Shown here in pieces: positions 24,440 to 32,901 of a stretch of 64,000 bases of DNA (positions are counted from its first letter, which is position 1; each line of letters starts with the position of its first letter). The notes below the pieces were generated by a model. The model ran no database searches. It was given only the letters and a program-made list of their open reading frames with translations, and had not been told where the DNA came from. Origin of the DNA: Streptomyces sp. CB02261 (GTDB taxonomy: Bacteria; Actinomycetota; Actinomycetes; Streptomycetales; Streptomycetaceae); contig NZ_LIVX01000005.1 in assembly GCF_001905665.1 (NCBI RefSeq), positions 334,134 to 398,133 on the forward strand. The letters are read 5' to 3'. The translations under genes and the position numbers were made by a program.

Positions 24440-24664
24440 ATGAGCGAGCAGCCGGTCACCTCCCGGCGACAGCTGGACCCGGCGGCCGCCGACGCCGTAC
24501 GCGCCTACGCGGCCCGCACGCGCGCCCAGGCCGACCAGTTCGCCGCCGTCCTCGAGGACCTCGCCACCCACGGTCTGCCCGACGTCGACGAGTGCACCCC
24601 GTGGGAGACCCTGCGCGAGTCGCACCTGGCCCGCCTCGTGGCACAGCGCTCGGCCGTCGCCTGA
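24440..24664 (+). CDS. Putative antitoxin of a two-gene module
   Basis: 74 residues from ATG 24440 with GGAGG just upstream. Mostly helical and charged: LDPAAADAVRAYAARTRAQA, DQFAAVLEDLATHGLPDVDE. It has the size and position of a type II antitoxin, but I cannot name its family. Its stop TGA overlaps the ATG of the next gene by one base (TGATG), so the two are translationally coupled, as is usual for toxin-antitoxin pairs. Confidence 0.5.
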   Translation: MSEQPVTSRRQLDPAAADAVRAYAARTRAQADQFAAVLEDLATHGLPDVDECTPWETLRESHLARLVAQRSAVA

Positions 24665-24936
24665 TGCCCCCGCAGCACGACCGCCGCCGCGCCCGTATCG
24701 CCTTCTCCGAGGCCGCCGCCAAGCAGCTGGAGGCGATCACCGACGAGGCCGAGTTCCACGCACTGGACCGCGCCCTCGTCGTCATCTCCGTCGACCCGGG
24801 CATCGGCGAGCCGATCCCCGGTGACACCACGGGGCCCCAGCTCCTCCAGTACGCCGACGACGTCGAACGGGTCCGGGTCCTGTACTTCGTCACCGCCCTC
24901 AAGACCGTGGTCGTCGTCGCCTATATCGAGGTCTGA
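24664..24936 (+). CDS. Putative RelE/ParE-like toxin
   Basis: 90 residues, the usual RelE/ParE size. The opening RARIAFSEAAAKQLEAITDE resembles the first strand and helix of the fold. It ends in the typical strands VERVRVLYFVTALKTVVVVA YIEV. RelE proteins cleave mRNA at the ribosome; ParE proteins poison gyrase; sequence alone does not decide. Catalytic Arg residues are present in the RVRVLY strand. Coupling to the upstream gene supports a toxin-antitoxin module. Being next to a decayed region fits a stabilising module on acquired DNA. Confidence 0.55.
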   Translation: MPPQHDRRRARIAFSEAAAKQLEAITDEAEFHALDRALVVISVDPGIGEPIPGDTTGPQLLQYADDVERVRVLYFVTALKTVVVVAYIEV

Positions 24937-25238
24937 CCCGCGTCCCGTCTGACCCGCCTCCGTCTGACCTGCGCCCCGTCCGCCCCGCGCCTCCTCCGCC
25001 CGCGTCCCCCCGTCCGACCCGCGCCCCGCTGCCGACATCCGCGCCGCCGGCATCCGCCCGGCTTCCGGCACTCGCCCGGCTTCCGTACCGCCGGCACTCG
25101 CCCGGCTTCCGTACCGTCGGCACCTGCCCGGCTTCCGGCCCCCGCCCCGCTACCGGCACCCGCCCCGCTTCCGGCCCACGCCCGGCCTCCGGCCCCCGCC
25201 CCGCTACCGGCACCCGCCCCGCTTCCGGCCCCGCCCCG
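24937..25238. repeat. Degenerate GC-rich minisatellite between convergent genes
   Basis: Throughout this 300-base gap, most clearly 25050-25250, motifs such as GCCCGGCTTCCGGCA, CCCGCCCCGCTACCGG and CGCCCCGCTTCCGG recur about every 15-20 bases, nine or more times. A simpler CGTCTGACC repeat lies near 24940-24970. No gene is present. The array lies just beyond the stop of the MFS exporter gene and could have expanded by slippage. No conventional terminator is visible. Confidence 0.75.
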
Positions 25239-26786
25239 CTACCGGGCGGCGTCCGCCGCCGTCTCCCGTCCGTGGGGGCTCGGGCCCGACTCCGGCTTCC
25301 GCCGTTCGGCGCCGGCCGTCGGGACGCGTACCGTCGCGACGACGAGCAGCGAGGCCACAGCACCCAGCGCCGCCGCCGCGATCAGCATGGCGTTCAGCCC
25401 GGACGCGAACGCCTCCCGCACCAGGTGCGCCATCTCGGCGCGTCCCCCTTCCGGCCAGGCGGCGACGACCGACCGGGCCTGTCCGCCGCTGAGAGAGACG
25501 GCCGTCCCGTGCGGGTCCGGGACACCGCCGTCGGCCCGCAGCACGCTCTCGATCCGCGACTGGAAGATCACGCCGTACACGGCGATCCCCAAGGCGAAGC
25601 CCAACTGGCGGAAGGTGTTGACCGCACCGCCCGCCATGCCGCCGCGCTCCGGCGGCACCGTGGCCAGAGCCGCCGCCGACAGGCTCGGCGTCACGAGCCC
25701 GACCCCCAGTCCGGCGACGACGAGCCCCGCCACGAGGCTGCTTCCCGACGAGCCCGCGTCGAGCGTGGACTGCATGCCGGCGCCCAGGGCGATGAGCGCC
25801 AGCCCTCCCGCGATGGACACCCGGGGCGGCCAGGGCCCGAAGCGGCCCGCGAGCGCCGAGGCGACGAACGCGGCCGCGCACATCGGCAGGATGTACAGGC
25901 CCGCCTGGACGGGCTCGTACCCCAGGACGGACTGCATCCAGAGCGACTCGTACAGCAGAGAGGCGAACGCGGCGCCCTGCAGGAACAGGGCTCCGACCAT
26001 GAGGCCGGTGAACGACGGCCTGCGGAACAGCGACAGGTCGAGGATGGGATGCTCGTGCCTGGTCTCGACCACGACGAACAGGGCCAGCGCGACGGCCGCC
26101 GCCGCGAACAGGCCGAGCGTGAAGGGCGCCGCCCAGCCGTCGGAGTGGGCCCGGATCAGGCCGAACGTGAGGGCCCCGCCGGCCACTGTGAAGGTGACCA
26201 TGCCGAGTACGTCCGCACGCTGCCGGCCCAGGCCCTTCGCCTCGCGCACCGAGCGCAGCGTCATCACGACGGCGATCAGGCAGACCGGCAGGTTGACGAA
26301 GAAGATCCAGCGCCAGTCCAGGTACTGGGTGAGCAGCCCGCCGACCAGCGGCCCGGCCGCCGCGGCGACCGAGTTGGTGGCGCCCCACACGGCGAAGGCC
26401 ACCCCCCGCTCGCGCCCGCTGTAATGCATGCCGAGCAGGGCGATCGTCGTACCGAACATCCCGGCGGCGCCCAGGCCCTGCACCGCCCGGGCGCCGATCA
26501 GCACCCCCGCGCTCGGTGCGACCGCGCACACCACCGACGCCGCCGTGAAGACGATCAGCCCGGCGAGGTACACCTTCCTGCGGCCGATCCGATCGGCGCG
26601 GGAGCCGACACCGAGCAGCAGCGACGCCAGGGCCAGCGCGTAGATGTCGACCACCCACTGCACGTCGGAGAGCGTGGTGCCGAGGTCCGCCGCGATGTCG
26701 GGCAGCGCCACGGTCACGATCGTGACGTCCACCAGCAGCATGAAGGTGCCCAGACAGATCGCCGCCAGAGGCCACCACTTACGCAT
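25239..26786 (-). CDS. MFS drug exporter, DHA2 (14-TM, EmrB/QacA type)
   Basis: 515 residues. The start is MRKWWPLAAICLGTFMLLVD, with the D1 motif Asp in LVDVTIVTVALP. Motif A is GSRADRIGRRKVYLAG. Motif C-like AAGPLVGGLLTQYLDWRWIF and FVNLPVCLIAVV are diagnostic of the 14-spanner DHA2 family. These proteins export hydrophobic drugs or endogenous antibiotics using the proton gradient. ATG 26786 has GGAAGGG seven to eight bases upstream. An Arg/Lys/Glu-rich C-terminal tail lies next to the minisatellite. It is a single gene with no adjacent regulator, divergent from the beta-helix gene with a 186-base gap. Confidence 0.88.
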   Translation of the reverse strand: MRKWWPLAAICLGTFMLLVDVTIVTVALPDIAADLGTTLSDVQWVVDIYALALASLLLGVGSRADRIGRRKVYLAGLIVFTAASVVCAVAPSAGVLIGARAVQGLGAAGMFGTTIALLGMHYSGRERGVAFAVWGATNSVAAAAGPLVGGLLTQYLDWRWIFFVNLPVCLIAVVMTLRSVREAKGLGRQRADVLGMVTFTVAGGALTFGLIRAHSDGWAAPFTLGLFAAAAVALALFVVVETRHEHPILDLSLFRRPSFTGLMVGALFLQGAAFASLLYESLWMQSVLGYEPVQAGLYILPMCAAAFVASALAGRFGPWPPRVSIAGGLALIALGAGMQSTLDAGSSGSSLVAGLVVAGLGVGLVTPSLSAAALATVPPERGGMAGGAVNTFRQLGFALGIAVYGVIFQSRIESVLRADGGVPDPHGTAVSLSGGQARSVVAAWPEGGRAEMAHLVREAFASGLNAMLIAAAALGAVASLLVVATVRVPTAGAERRKPESGPSPHGRETAADAAR

Positions 26787-26972
26787 CCGAGACCCTTCCC
26801 TGCCCGCCGCACCGAAGGGGCGCCCCCGGCGGCCCCATGATCCACGGCCGAGCGCCGCTTCCACTGAGGACCCGCGCGCCACGCCCATCGCGTGGACCGC
26901 AGGGAGGTATGTCTAGGTCCGCCTGGAGGATCAGCGGTGGCAGGCCGGAAGACGCGCTCATAGCTTCGACAC

Positions 26973-28037
26973 ATGACCAAACGACAGATCGCCTACCTGG
27001 CATGCACCGTGGCGCTCGTGACCTCGGGTCTGGGCGCAGCCGCCCCGGCGGCCGAGAACCGGACGGCGCACCGGGTGCAGCCCGGCGAATCGATCCAGAA
27101 AGCCGTGGACGCCGCGAAGCCGGGGGACACCATCCTCCTGTCTCCCGGCACCTACCGTCAGAGCGTCCGCATCACCACATCGAACCTGACCCTGCGAGGC
27201 TCGGGCCTCGGAACCACCGTCCTCGTGCCCGGTGACGCCACCGCCACCGACGCGTGCGCCAAGGCCGGTCACGGCGTCTGCGTGATCGGCACCGAGAGCC
27301 GCCCCGTGGAGGGCGTCACCGTGAGCTCGCTGACGCTCAGGGGCTTCACCAACAACGGCCTGTGGTCGTCCTGGACCGACCGGCTCAAGGTCCAGAAGGT
27401 GCTCGCCGAGAAGAACGGGAAGTGGGGCATCGCCCAGGAGAGATCCGTGCGCGGTGTGTTCAGCCACAACAGCGCCCGGGACAACGGCGACGCCGGACTG
27501 TTCGTGGCCAACACCATCGACAGGGAGAACGGAGCCACGGACGCCAAGGGGACGAGGATCTCGCACAACCTCCTGACCGGCAACCGGATCGGCATCACGG
27601 TGCGACGCCTGCGGAACGTGACCGTCGAACTCAACGCGGCGACCGGGAACTGCGCCGCCGTGTTCGTCGTGGGTGACGAGTCCAAGCCGCGCGCCGGGGC
27701 GATGACCCTGCGCTGGAACAACATCCACGCCAACAACAAGCACTGCCCGAAGACCCCCCGCCTGCCCTTCCTGCAGGGCTCGGGCATCGTCCTCACCGGT
27801 ACTGAGGACACGCTCGTGGAGCAGAACAGGGTCGTCGACAACGTGGGCACCTCCCCGCTCTCGGGCGGCATCGTGCTGTTCAAGAGCTTCGTGGGCGCCC
27901 TGAACGAGCGGAACGAGATCCGCGACAATGTGGTGCTCCGCAACGGCAGCGCCGACCTGGCCAACCGGGACACCGGTCAGGGCAACACGTTCACCCGCAA
28001 CAGGTGCACGCTCTCGGAGCCTGCCGGAATGTGCTGA
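26973..28037 (+). CDS. Secreted right-handed beta-helix protein
   Basis: 354 residues. Signal peptide MTKRQIAYLACTVALVTSGL then GAAAPAAE, with likely cleavage near 27. The mature protein has the pectate-lyase-like opening VQPGESIQKAVDAAKPGDTI, LLSPGTYRQSV and NLTLRGSGLGTT, then repeated N-rich coils (NLLTGNRIGITVRRLRNVTV, NIHANNKHC, NRVVDNVGT, NEIRDNVVLRNG). This is the NosD/CASH type. Such proteins bind or cleave polysaccharides; catalytic residues cannot be assigned. It lies 54 bases before the O-methyltransferase on the same strand and could be co-transcribed. Confidence 0.8.
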   Translation: MTKRQIAYLACTVALVTSGLGAAAPAAENRTAHRVQPGESIQKAVDAAKPGDTILLSPGTYRQSVRITTSNLTLRGSGLGTTVLVPGDATATDACAKAGHGVCVIGTESRPVEGVTVSSLTLRGFTNNGLWSSWTDRLKVQKVLAEKNGKWGIAQERSVRGVFSHNSARDNGDAGLFVANTIDRENGATDAKGTRISHNLLTGNRIGITVRRLRNVTVELNAATGNCAAVFVVGDESKPRAGAMTLRWNNIHANNKHCPKTPRLPFLQGSGIVLTGTEDTLVEQNRVVDNVGTSPLSGGIVLFKSFVGALNERNEIRDNVVLRNGSADLANRDTGQGNTFTRNRCTLSEPAGMC

Positions 28038-28091
28038 CCCATCGGGCTTCCCGCCGCCGCCCACGGCACCCCAGCAAGGACGAGGCAACAG

Positions 28092-29156
28092 ATGACAACG
28101 GTAGATCCGGTGACAACGGTTGACCCGGTGACAACGGCAGATCCGGCTCCCCCGCCGCCCATGCGGCTGAGGGAGCTCGTATTCGGAGCGGCGTGCGCCG
28201 CCGCGGTACGCGCGGCCGCCCGCCTGGGCGTGGCCGACGCCCTCGACGACACGCCCATGACCGTCGAGGACCTGGCGGCGGCGGTGAAGACCCAGCCGCG
28301 GACACTGCGCCGACTGCTGCGCGCGCTGGCCTGCCAAGGGGTCTTCACCGAACGCCCCGACGGCACCTTCGCCCACACGGAGATGTCCCGGCTGCTGCGC
28401 GAGGACGATCCGCACAGCCTGCGGTACATCGCGCTCTGGTGCACCGAGCCGTGGACATGGGACGTCTGGCCGAAGCTCGACGAGGCCGTGCGCTCCGGGC
28501 GCAACGTCTTCGAGGACGTGTACGACCGGGAGTTCTTCGCCTATCTCAACGAAGAGGCACCCGAGTCCGCCCACGTCTTCAACCGGGCCATGACGACGTC
28601 GAGTCAGCAGTCGGCGCGGGACGTCGCGGACCTCCTCGACCTCGGGGACGTGTCCTCCGTCGCGGACATCGGAGGCGGCCAGGGACACGTTCTGGCGAGC
28701 CTGCTGGAGAAGCACCCCTCGCTGCACGGCACGCTGCTGGACCTGCCGGGCGTGGTGGAGAACGCCGACCCGCGCCTGCGGGACGGCGGCGCGCTCGGCC
28801 CACGGGTCCGTGTCGTGGCCGGCGACTGCCGCGAGGACATCCCGGTCCAGGCGGATGTGTACATCATCAAGAACATCCTGGAGTGGGACGACGACAGCAC
28901 CCGCAGGGCGCTCGCCAACGTCCGCAAGGCCGCGCGCCCCGGCGCCCGGGTCGTCGTGATCGAGAACCTCGTCGACGACACGCCTTCGATGAGGTTCACG
29001 ACCGCCATGGACCTGCTGCTGCTCCTCAACGTCGGCGGTGCGAAGCACACCCGGCAGAGCATGGTCGACCGGCTGACCGACGCGGGCCTCGTCATCGGCG
29101 AGATCCGTCCGGTCAACGCGTACCTCCACGCCTTCGAGTGCACCGTTCCCGTCTGA
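28092..29156 (+). CDS. SAM-dependent O-methyltransferase next to whiE
   Basis: 354 residues. The N-terminus is a triplicated six-residue repeat (TTVDPV), encoded by 18-bp DNA repeats. It is followed by the dimerisation region RELVFGAACAAAVRAAARLG. The methyltransferase domain has motif I VADIGGGQGHVLASLL, LLDLPGVVENADPRL, and GDCREDIPVQADVYIIKNIL EWDD, typical of polyketide O-methyltransferases (TcmN/DnrK/acetylserotonin OMT-like). It probably methylates a phenolic hydroxyl. It converges on the whiE operon with a shared terminator, so it may tailor the spore pigment, although that is inferred only from position. RBS AAGGACGAGG is upstream. Confidence 0.85.
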   Translation: MTTVDPVTTVDPVTTADPAPPPPMRLRELVFGAACAAAVRAAARLGVADALDDTPMTVEDLAAAVKTQPRTLRRLLRALACQGVFTERPDGTFAHTEMSRLLREDDPHSLRYIALWCTEPWTWDVWPKLDEAVRSGRNVFEDVYDREFFAYLNEEAPESAHVFNRAMTTSSQQSARDVADLLDLGDVSSVADIGGGQGHVLASLLEKHPSLHGTLLDLPGVVENADPRLRDGGALGPRVRVVAGDCREDIPVQADVYIIKNILEWDDDSTRRALANVRKAARPGARVVVIENLVDDTPSMRFTTAMDLLLLLNVGGAKHTRQSMVDRLTDAGLVIGEIRPVNAYLHAFECTVPV

Positions 29157-29171
29157 CGGGAACGGACGAGG

Positions 29172-29226
29172 GAAACCCGAGGCCGCCCGCTCCGCGTCGT
29201 TCGCGGGGCGGGCGGCCTCGGGTTTC
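29172..29226. terminator. Bidirectional terminator between O-methyltransferase and whiE operon
   Basis: Nineteen-base arms at 29172-29190 and 29208-29226 are exact complements with a 17-base loop. It separates the convergent O-methyltransferase (stop 29156) and whiE ORFVII (stop 29239). Confidence 0.9.
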
Positions 29227-29238
29227 ACTGCCGGGAGA

Positions 29239-29571
29239 TCAGGAACCCCCGTCGCGCTCCCAGCGGTAGAAGCACTGCGCCATGGCGTCCTTGGGGCTCC
29301 GCCACGTCTTCGGGTCGTACGCGCTGACGTACGCCGACAGCTTCTCGCTGGCGTCCCGGAACTCGGGGTGGCCGGTCAGCTTCGCGATGGCCGGCGCCGG
29401 GTCCTGCTCCGACTCGATGAGGTGCAGGTACACGTCGCCGAACTGGAACAGGCGACGCCGGGTGACGCCGACCAGGTGCGGGAGTTCGCCACGATCGGAG
29501 GCGGCGAACACGTCGGCGATCGCCGGCGCCGAATCGGGCGCCATGCGGGCGACGATCAGAGCGTGGTGCAT
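29239..29571 (-). CDS. whiE-ORFVII: Polyketide cyclase, WhiE ORFVII/TcmI type
   Basis: 110 residues, the usual size of TcmI/CurF cyclases (ferredoxin-like alpha+beta barrel). The sequence HHALIVARMAPDSAPAIADV, RRRLFQFGDVYLHLIE and DPAPAIAKLTGHPEF is typical. It would close a later ring of the spore-pigment polyketide. It is the last gene of the operon, ending just before the strong terminator. The tail YDPKTWRSPKDAMAQCFYRW matches the family ending. Confidence 0.88.
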   Translation of the reverse strand: MHHALIVARMAPDSAPAIADVFAASDRGELPHLVGVTRRRLFQFGDVYLHLIESEQDPAPAIAKLTGHPEFRDASEKLSAYVSAYDPKTWRSPKDAMAQCFYRWERDGGS

Positions 29572-29622
29572 CGAGCGTCCTTCCTGGTGTGCGGATGCGG
29601 GGCCGCGCGCGACGGGTCGCGG

Positions 29623-30102
29623 TCAGCCGGGCAGGACCGAGGCGCCCCGGCGGTCGCGGGCGACCTGCTCGATGCGGTCCCGGATGAGAGCCATCTGCGT
29701 GCGGGAGTTGCGGTTGATGTTGTCGGTCATCCAGTCGTCGTCGACCGGAGCGTCGGGCTTCATCGCGAAGTCCTGCACCCAGCGCATGTGGACGCCGGCC
29801 GGCGTCTCCTCGTACTCCCACCGGATGTTCATGTGGTCGAACGGGCCGGTCTCGACACGGTGGGCGCGGACGGTCCGGCCGGGGCGGTCGACGGTGCGCT
29901 CCGACACCCAGCTCCAGACCTTCCCGGACTCGTCCGGGTGCATGGTCAGACGGAAGGTGGTGGAGTCGCCCTCGCGCGAGAGCACCTCGAGGGAGGCGTA
30001 CTCGCTGAAGAGGTCGGGCCAGTTCTCGATGTCGTTGGTGATGTCCCAGACGAGGTCGAACGGCGCGTCGATGACGATGCTGTTGTCGGTGTGGCCGGAC
30101 AC
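29623..30102 (-). CDS. whiE-ORFVI: Aromatase/cyclase (SRPBCC fold), WhiE ORFVI
   Basis: 159 residues from GTG 30102, with GGGAG six bases upstream and the ACP stop two bases away, so translation is coupled. A Bet v1-like polyketide cyclase: SIVIDAPFDLVWDITNDIEN WPDLFSEY at the front, then ERTVDRPGRTVRAHRVETGP, FDHMNIRWEYEET and NRNSRTQMALIRDRIEQVAR. This is a single-domain aromatase as in WhiE and TcmN N-terminal types. It folds and aromatises the first ring of the nascent polyketide. Confidence 0.9.
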   Translation of the reverse strand: MSGHTDNSIVIDAPFDLVWDITNDIENWPDLFSEYASLEVLSREGDSTTFRLTMHPDESGKVWSWVSERTVDRPGRTVRAHRVETGPFDHMNIRWEYEETPAGVHMRWVQDFAMKPDAPVDDDWMTDNINRNSRTQMALIRDRIEQVARDRRGASVLPG

Positions 30103-30103
30103 G

Positions 30104-30364
30104 TCAGACTCCCGTCTTGAGGGCGCCGTTGACGAGCCCGAGGAACTCGGCGGGCGTCTTGCAGCGCTCGGCGTCGGTGGGCAGCGCCACGCCGTACCGG
30201 TTCTCCAGCTCGCCGACGATCCCGAGCAGGCCGAGCGAGTCGAGGCCGAGGGTGGTGAACGGCGCGTCCGGCGCCTTCTCCAGGTCCCGGGCGTCGACGT
30301 TGACACCTGCCGCCTGCTTCATCAGCGTGGCGAGTTCGTCGAAGGTCACTGCGGTGGTGATCAT
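30104..30364 (-). CDS. whiE-ORFV: Acyl carrier protein, WhiE ORFV
   Basis: 86 residues. The phosphopantetheine site is TLGLDSLGLLGIVGELENRY, with Ser at about residue 43. It carries the growing chain for the minimal PKS. The helix-2 motif GLDSLGLLG matches type II aromatic PKS ACPs. RBS GGAGAAGAGA precedes ATG 30364, and it follows the CLF gene by 24 bases. Confidence 0.92.
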   Translation of the reverse strand: MITTAVTFDELATLMKQAAGVNVDARDLEKAPDAPFTTLGLDSLGLLGIVGELENRYGVALPTDAERCKTPAEFLGLVNGALKTGV

Positions 30365-30388
30365 GTCTCTTCTCCTTCCCGCCCGGTC

Positions 30389-31636
30389 CTACCGGGCGGA
30401 GTCGTCGCCGCGGCGCACGACCAGCGCCGCGTTGGATCCCATGAGTCCCCGGCTGAGGACGAGGGCCGTGCGCAGCTCGGCGGGGCGAGCGCGGGACATC
30501 ACCAGATCGAGGTCGTGGCAGATGTCGAACACGTTGGGGGTGGGGGGGACCACGCCGTGTTCCATCGCGAAGACCGCGGCGGCGGTGTCCAGGACGGGCG
30601 CCCCGCAGTAGGCCCGGCCGATGCCCGTCTTGGGCGCCGTGACGGGTACGCGGGCGGCGTGCGCCCCGAGGGCGTCGGCGATGGCCAGCGCCTCGGCCCG
30701 GTCCGCGTCCGGTACGCCCAGGGCGTCGGCGAACACGACGTCGATCTCCTCGGGCGCGCAGTCGGCCTCGTCGAGGGCGACGCGGATCGCGCGGGCGAGT
30801 CCCTCCCGGGACTCCTCCCACCGGGAGGCGCCGGTGAACGTGGCGCCGTGGCCGGCCACGACGGCCCGGACGGCCGCTCCCCGGTCGCGGGCACGGGACT
30901 CGTCCTCCACGACGAGCATCGCGCCGCCCTCCGCGGGGACGAAGCCGCAGGCCGCCGCGGTGAAGGGCCGGTAGGCGCGGTCCGGGTCCTCGACGGTGCT
31001 CAGCTCCGGGTATCCGAGCTGGCACACCATCGAGTACGGGGCGAGGGGCGCCTCCGCGGCTCCGACGACCACCGCGCCGGTCCCGCGCCGTACGGCCCGG
31101 GCGGCGTGGGCGAGGCCGTCCAGGCCGCCCGCCTCGTCGCTCGCGACCACACCGCACGGTCCCTTGAACCCGCTGCGGATGGAGATCTGGCCGGTGCTCG
31201 CGGCGTAGAACCAGGCGATGGACTGGTACGGGCCGACGAACTTGGAGCCCTGTCCCCACAGCTTCTGCAGCTCTCGCTGACCGAACTCACCGCCGCCGGA
31301 CCCCGCGGCGGTGACCACGCCGATGGAGAAGGGATCCTCCTGGGCGTCACCGGCGAGGCCGGCGTCGTCGAGGGCGAGCTGGGCCGCGGCCATCGCGTAA
31401 TGGCTGAACCGGTCGGTCTGGACGAGGAACCTGTCCTCGATCAGGGCGGAGGCGTCGAAGCCCCGGACCTCGCCCGCCACCTTGAGCGGCAGGTCCTGGC
31501 AGCCCTCACGGGTGATCCGGTCCAGGACGCCGAGCCCTTCCCGGACGGACTTCCAGTACGCGTCGGCACGCAAGCCGTTGGGGGCGATCACACCGATGCC
31601 GGTGACGACCGGGCGCCGGGGACGTTCAGTGCTCAT
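30389..31636 (-). CDS. whiE-ORFIV: Ketosynthase chain-length factor (KS-beta), WhiE ORFIV
   Basis: 415 residues with a thiolase fold. The KS active-site Cys is absent: the equivalent region reads GPCGVVASDEAGGLDGL, placing Glu168 where most CLFs carry Gln. It forms the KS-alpha/KS-beta heterodimer that sets chain length and decarboxylates malonyl-ACP for priming. Other KS motifs persist (PVVTGIGVIAPNG, FVPAEGGAMLVVEDE, PKTGIGRAYCGAP), but the KS-alpha His motif VNAHG is not conserved. ATG 31636 overlaps the KS-alpha stop as ATGA, ensuring equal expression. RBS GGGAGG lies within the KS-alpha 3' end. Confidence 0.93.
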   Translation of the reverse strand: MSTERPRRPVVTGIGVIAPNGLRADAYWKSVREGLGVLDRITREGCQDLPLKVAGEVRGFDASALIEDRFLVQTDRFSHYAMAAAQLALDDAGLAGDAQEDPFSIGVVTAAGSGGGEFGQRELQKLWGQGSKFVGPYQSIAWFYAASTGQISIRSGFKGPCGVVASDEAGGLDGLAHAARAVRRGTGAVVVGAAEAPLAPYSMVCQLGYPELSTVEDPDRAYRPFTAAACGFVPAEGGAMLVVEDESRARDRGAAVRAVVAGHGATFTGASRWEESREGLARAIRVALDEADCAPEEIDVVFADALGVPDADRAEALAIADALGAHAARVPVTAPKTGIGRAYCGAPVLDTAAAVFAMEHGVVPPTPNVFDICHDLDLVMSRARPAELRTALVLSRGLMGSNAALVVRRGDDSAR

Positions 31637-32901
31637 CGTTTCCTCCCGCCCGGCCCCGTCAGGAGGACCGCGGACTGGAAGCCGCCGAATCCGCTGCCCA
31701 CGGAGAGCACGTTCCTGAGCTTCCGGGGACGGGCGGTGCGCGGCACGTAGTCCAGGTCGCACTCGGGGTCGGGGGTCTCGTAGTTCGCCGTCGGCGGGAC
31801 CACCTGGTGCTTCAGCGCCAGCACGCAGGCGGCGACCTCGATGGCGCCGATCGCGCCCAGCGAGTGCCCCACCATGGACTTGATGGAACTCATGGGCGTG
31901 TCGTACGCGTGCGCCCCCAGGGACCGCTTCACGGCGGCGGTCTCGTGCCGGTCGTTCTGCCGGGTGCCCGAGCCGTGCGCGTTGACGTAGTCGATCAGCG
32001 TGGGGTCGAGCCGGGCCTGGTCGAGCGTGGAGTCGATCGCCCGGGACATCTCCAGTCCCTCGCCGGTCAGACCGGTCATGTGGTAGGCGTTCCCGAAGGT
32101 GGCGTAGCCGCCGATCTCGCAGTAGATGTGCGCACCGCGGGCCCTTGCGTGCTCGTACTCCTCCAGGACCAGGACGGCCGCGCCCTCGCCCATGACGAAA
32201 CCGTTGCGGTTGTTGTCGAAGGGCCTGGAGGCGTGCTCCGGGTCGTCGTTGTCGGGCGAGGTGGCCTTGATGGCGTCGAAGCAGGCCATGGTGATCGGGG
32301 ATATCGGCGAGTCCGACGCGCCCGCGATGCAGACGTCCGCCCGGCCCTCCTCGATGGTGTGGAAGGCGTAGCCGACCGCGTCGAGACCGGAGGTGCATCC
32401 CGTGGAGACGGTCTGCACCGGGCCGCGGGCCCCGAACTGCTCGGCCACGACGGACGCGAGCGTGCTCGGAGAGAACGCCATGTGCAGCTTGGGGTCGGCC
32501 GCGCGGTGGTCCACGTCCCACCGCTGCCCGCCCGCGCTGACCAGGACGTAGTCGTGTTCGAGACGGGTGGTGCCGCCGACGGCGCTGCCCAGGGAGACGC
32601 CGACGCGCCAGGGGTCCTCCGTACCGGTGTCGAGTCCGGAGTCGCGTACGGCTTCCCCGGCGGCGACGACGGCGAACTGGATGTACCGGTCGGCGTGGCG
32701 GCTCAGGTCCGGGTCCAGTCCGTGGTCCGCCGGGTCGAAGTCGCACTCGGCGGCGATGCGGGACCGCAGCCCGACCGGGTCGAACAGGGTGATGCCACGG
32801 GTCGCGGTGCGGCCGGCGGCGAGGAGGTCCCAGAACGCCTTCGCTCCGGTGCCGCCCGGAGCGACCACACCTATGCCGGTGACAGCCACTCGCCGGGTCA
32901 C
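31633..32901 (-). CDS. whiE-ORFIII: Beta-ketoacyl synthase alpha subunit, WhiE ORFIII
   Basis: 422 residues. The catalytic triad is visible: Cys169 in VQTVSTGCTSGLDAVG, His309 in YVNAHGSGTRQND and His346 in KSMVGHSLGAIG. The opening RRVAVTGIGVVAPGGTGAKA FWDLL is canonical type II aromatic PKS. It catalyses chain elongation with malonyl-ACP as the partner of the CLF. It overlaps the cupin gene stop by four bases upstream and the CLF start by four bases downstream. The closest functional parallel is the whiE/sch/cur spore-pigment KS rather than antibiotic KSs, judged by the gene set around it and the absence of a ketoreductase. Confidence 0.94.
   Translation of the reverse strand: MTRRVAVTGIGVVAPGGTGAKAFWDLLAAGRTATRGITLFDPVGLRSRIAAECDFDPADHGLDPDLSRHADRYIQFAVVAAGEAVRDSGLDTGTEDPWRVGVSLGSAVGGTTRLEHDYVLVSAGGQRWDVDHRAADPKLHMAFSPSTLASVVAEQFGARGPVQTVSTGCTSGLDAVGYAFHTIEEGRADVCIAGASDSPISPITMACFDAIKATSPDNDDPEHASRPFDNNRNGFVMGEGAAVLVLEEYEHARARGAHIYCEIGGYATFGNAYHMTGLTGEGLEMSRAIDSTLDQARLDPTLIDYVNAHGSGTRQNDRHETAAVKRSLGAHAYDTPMSSIKSMVGHSLGAIGAIEVAACVLALKHQVVPPTANYETPDPECDLDYVPRTARPRKLRNVLSVGSGFGGFQSAVLLTGPGGRKR

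Noticed and set aside
25272..26840. A 520-codon plus-strand open frame opposite the MFS exporter.
   Set aside because: Arg/His/Gln-rich shadow translation, with no membrane pattern or start signal. The minus-strand MFS has full family motifs.
29282..31750. A very long plus-strand frame opposite the whiE PKS genes.
   Set aside because: Antisense shadow of KS-beta, ACP and cyclase genes, which are certain on the minus strand.
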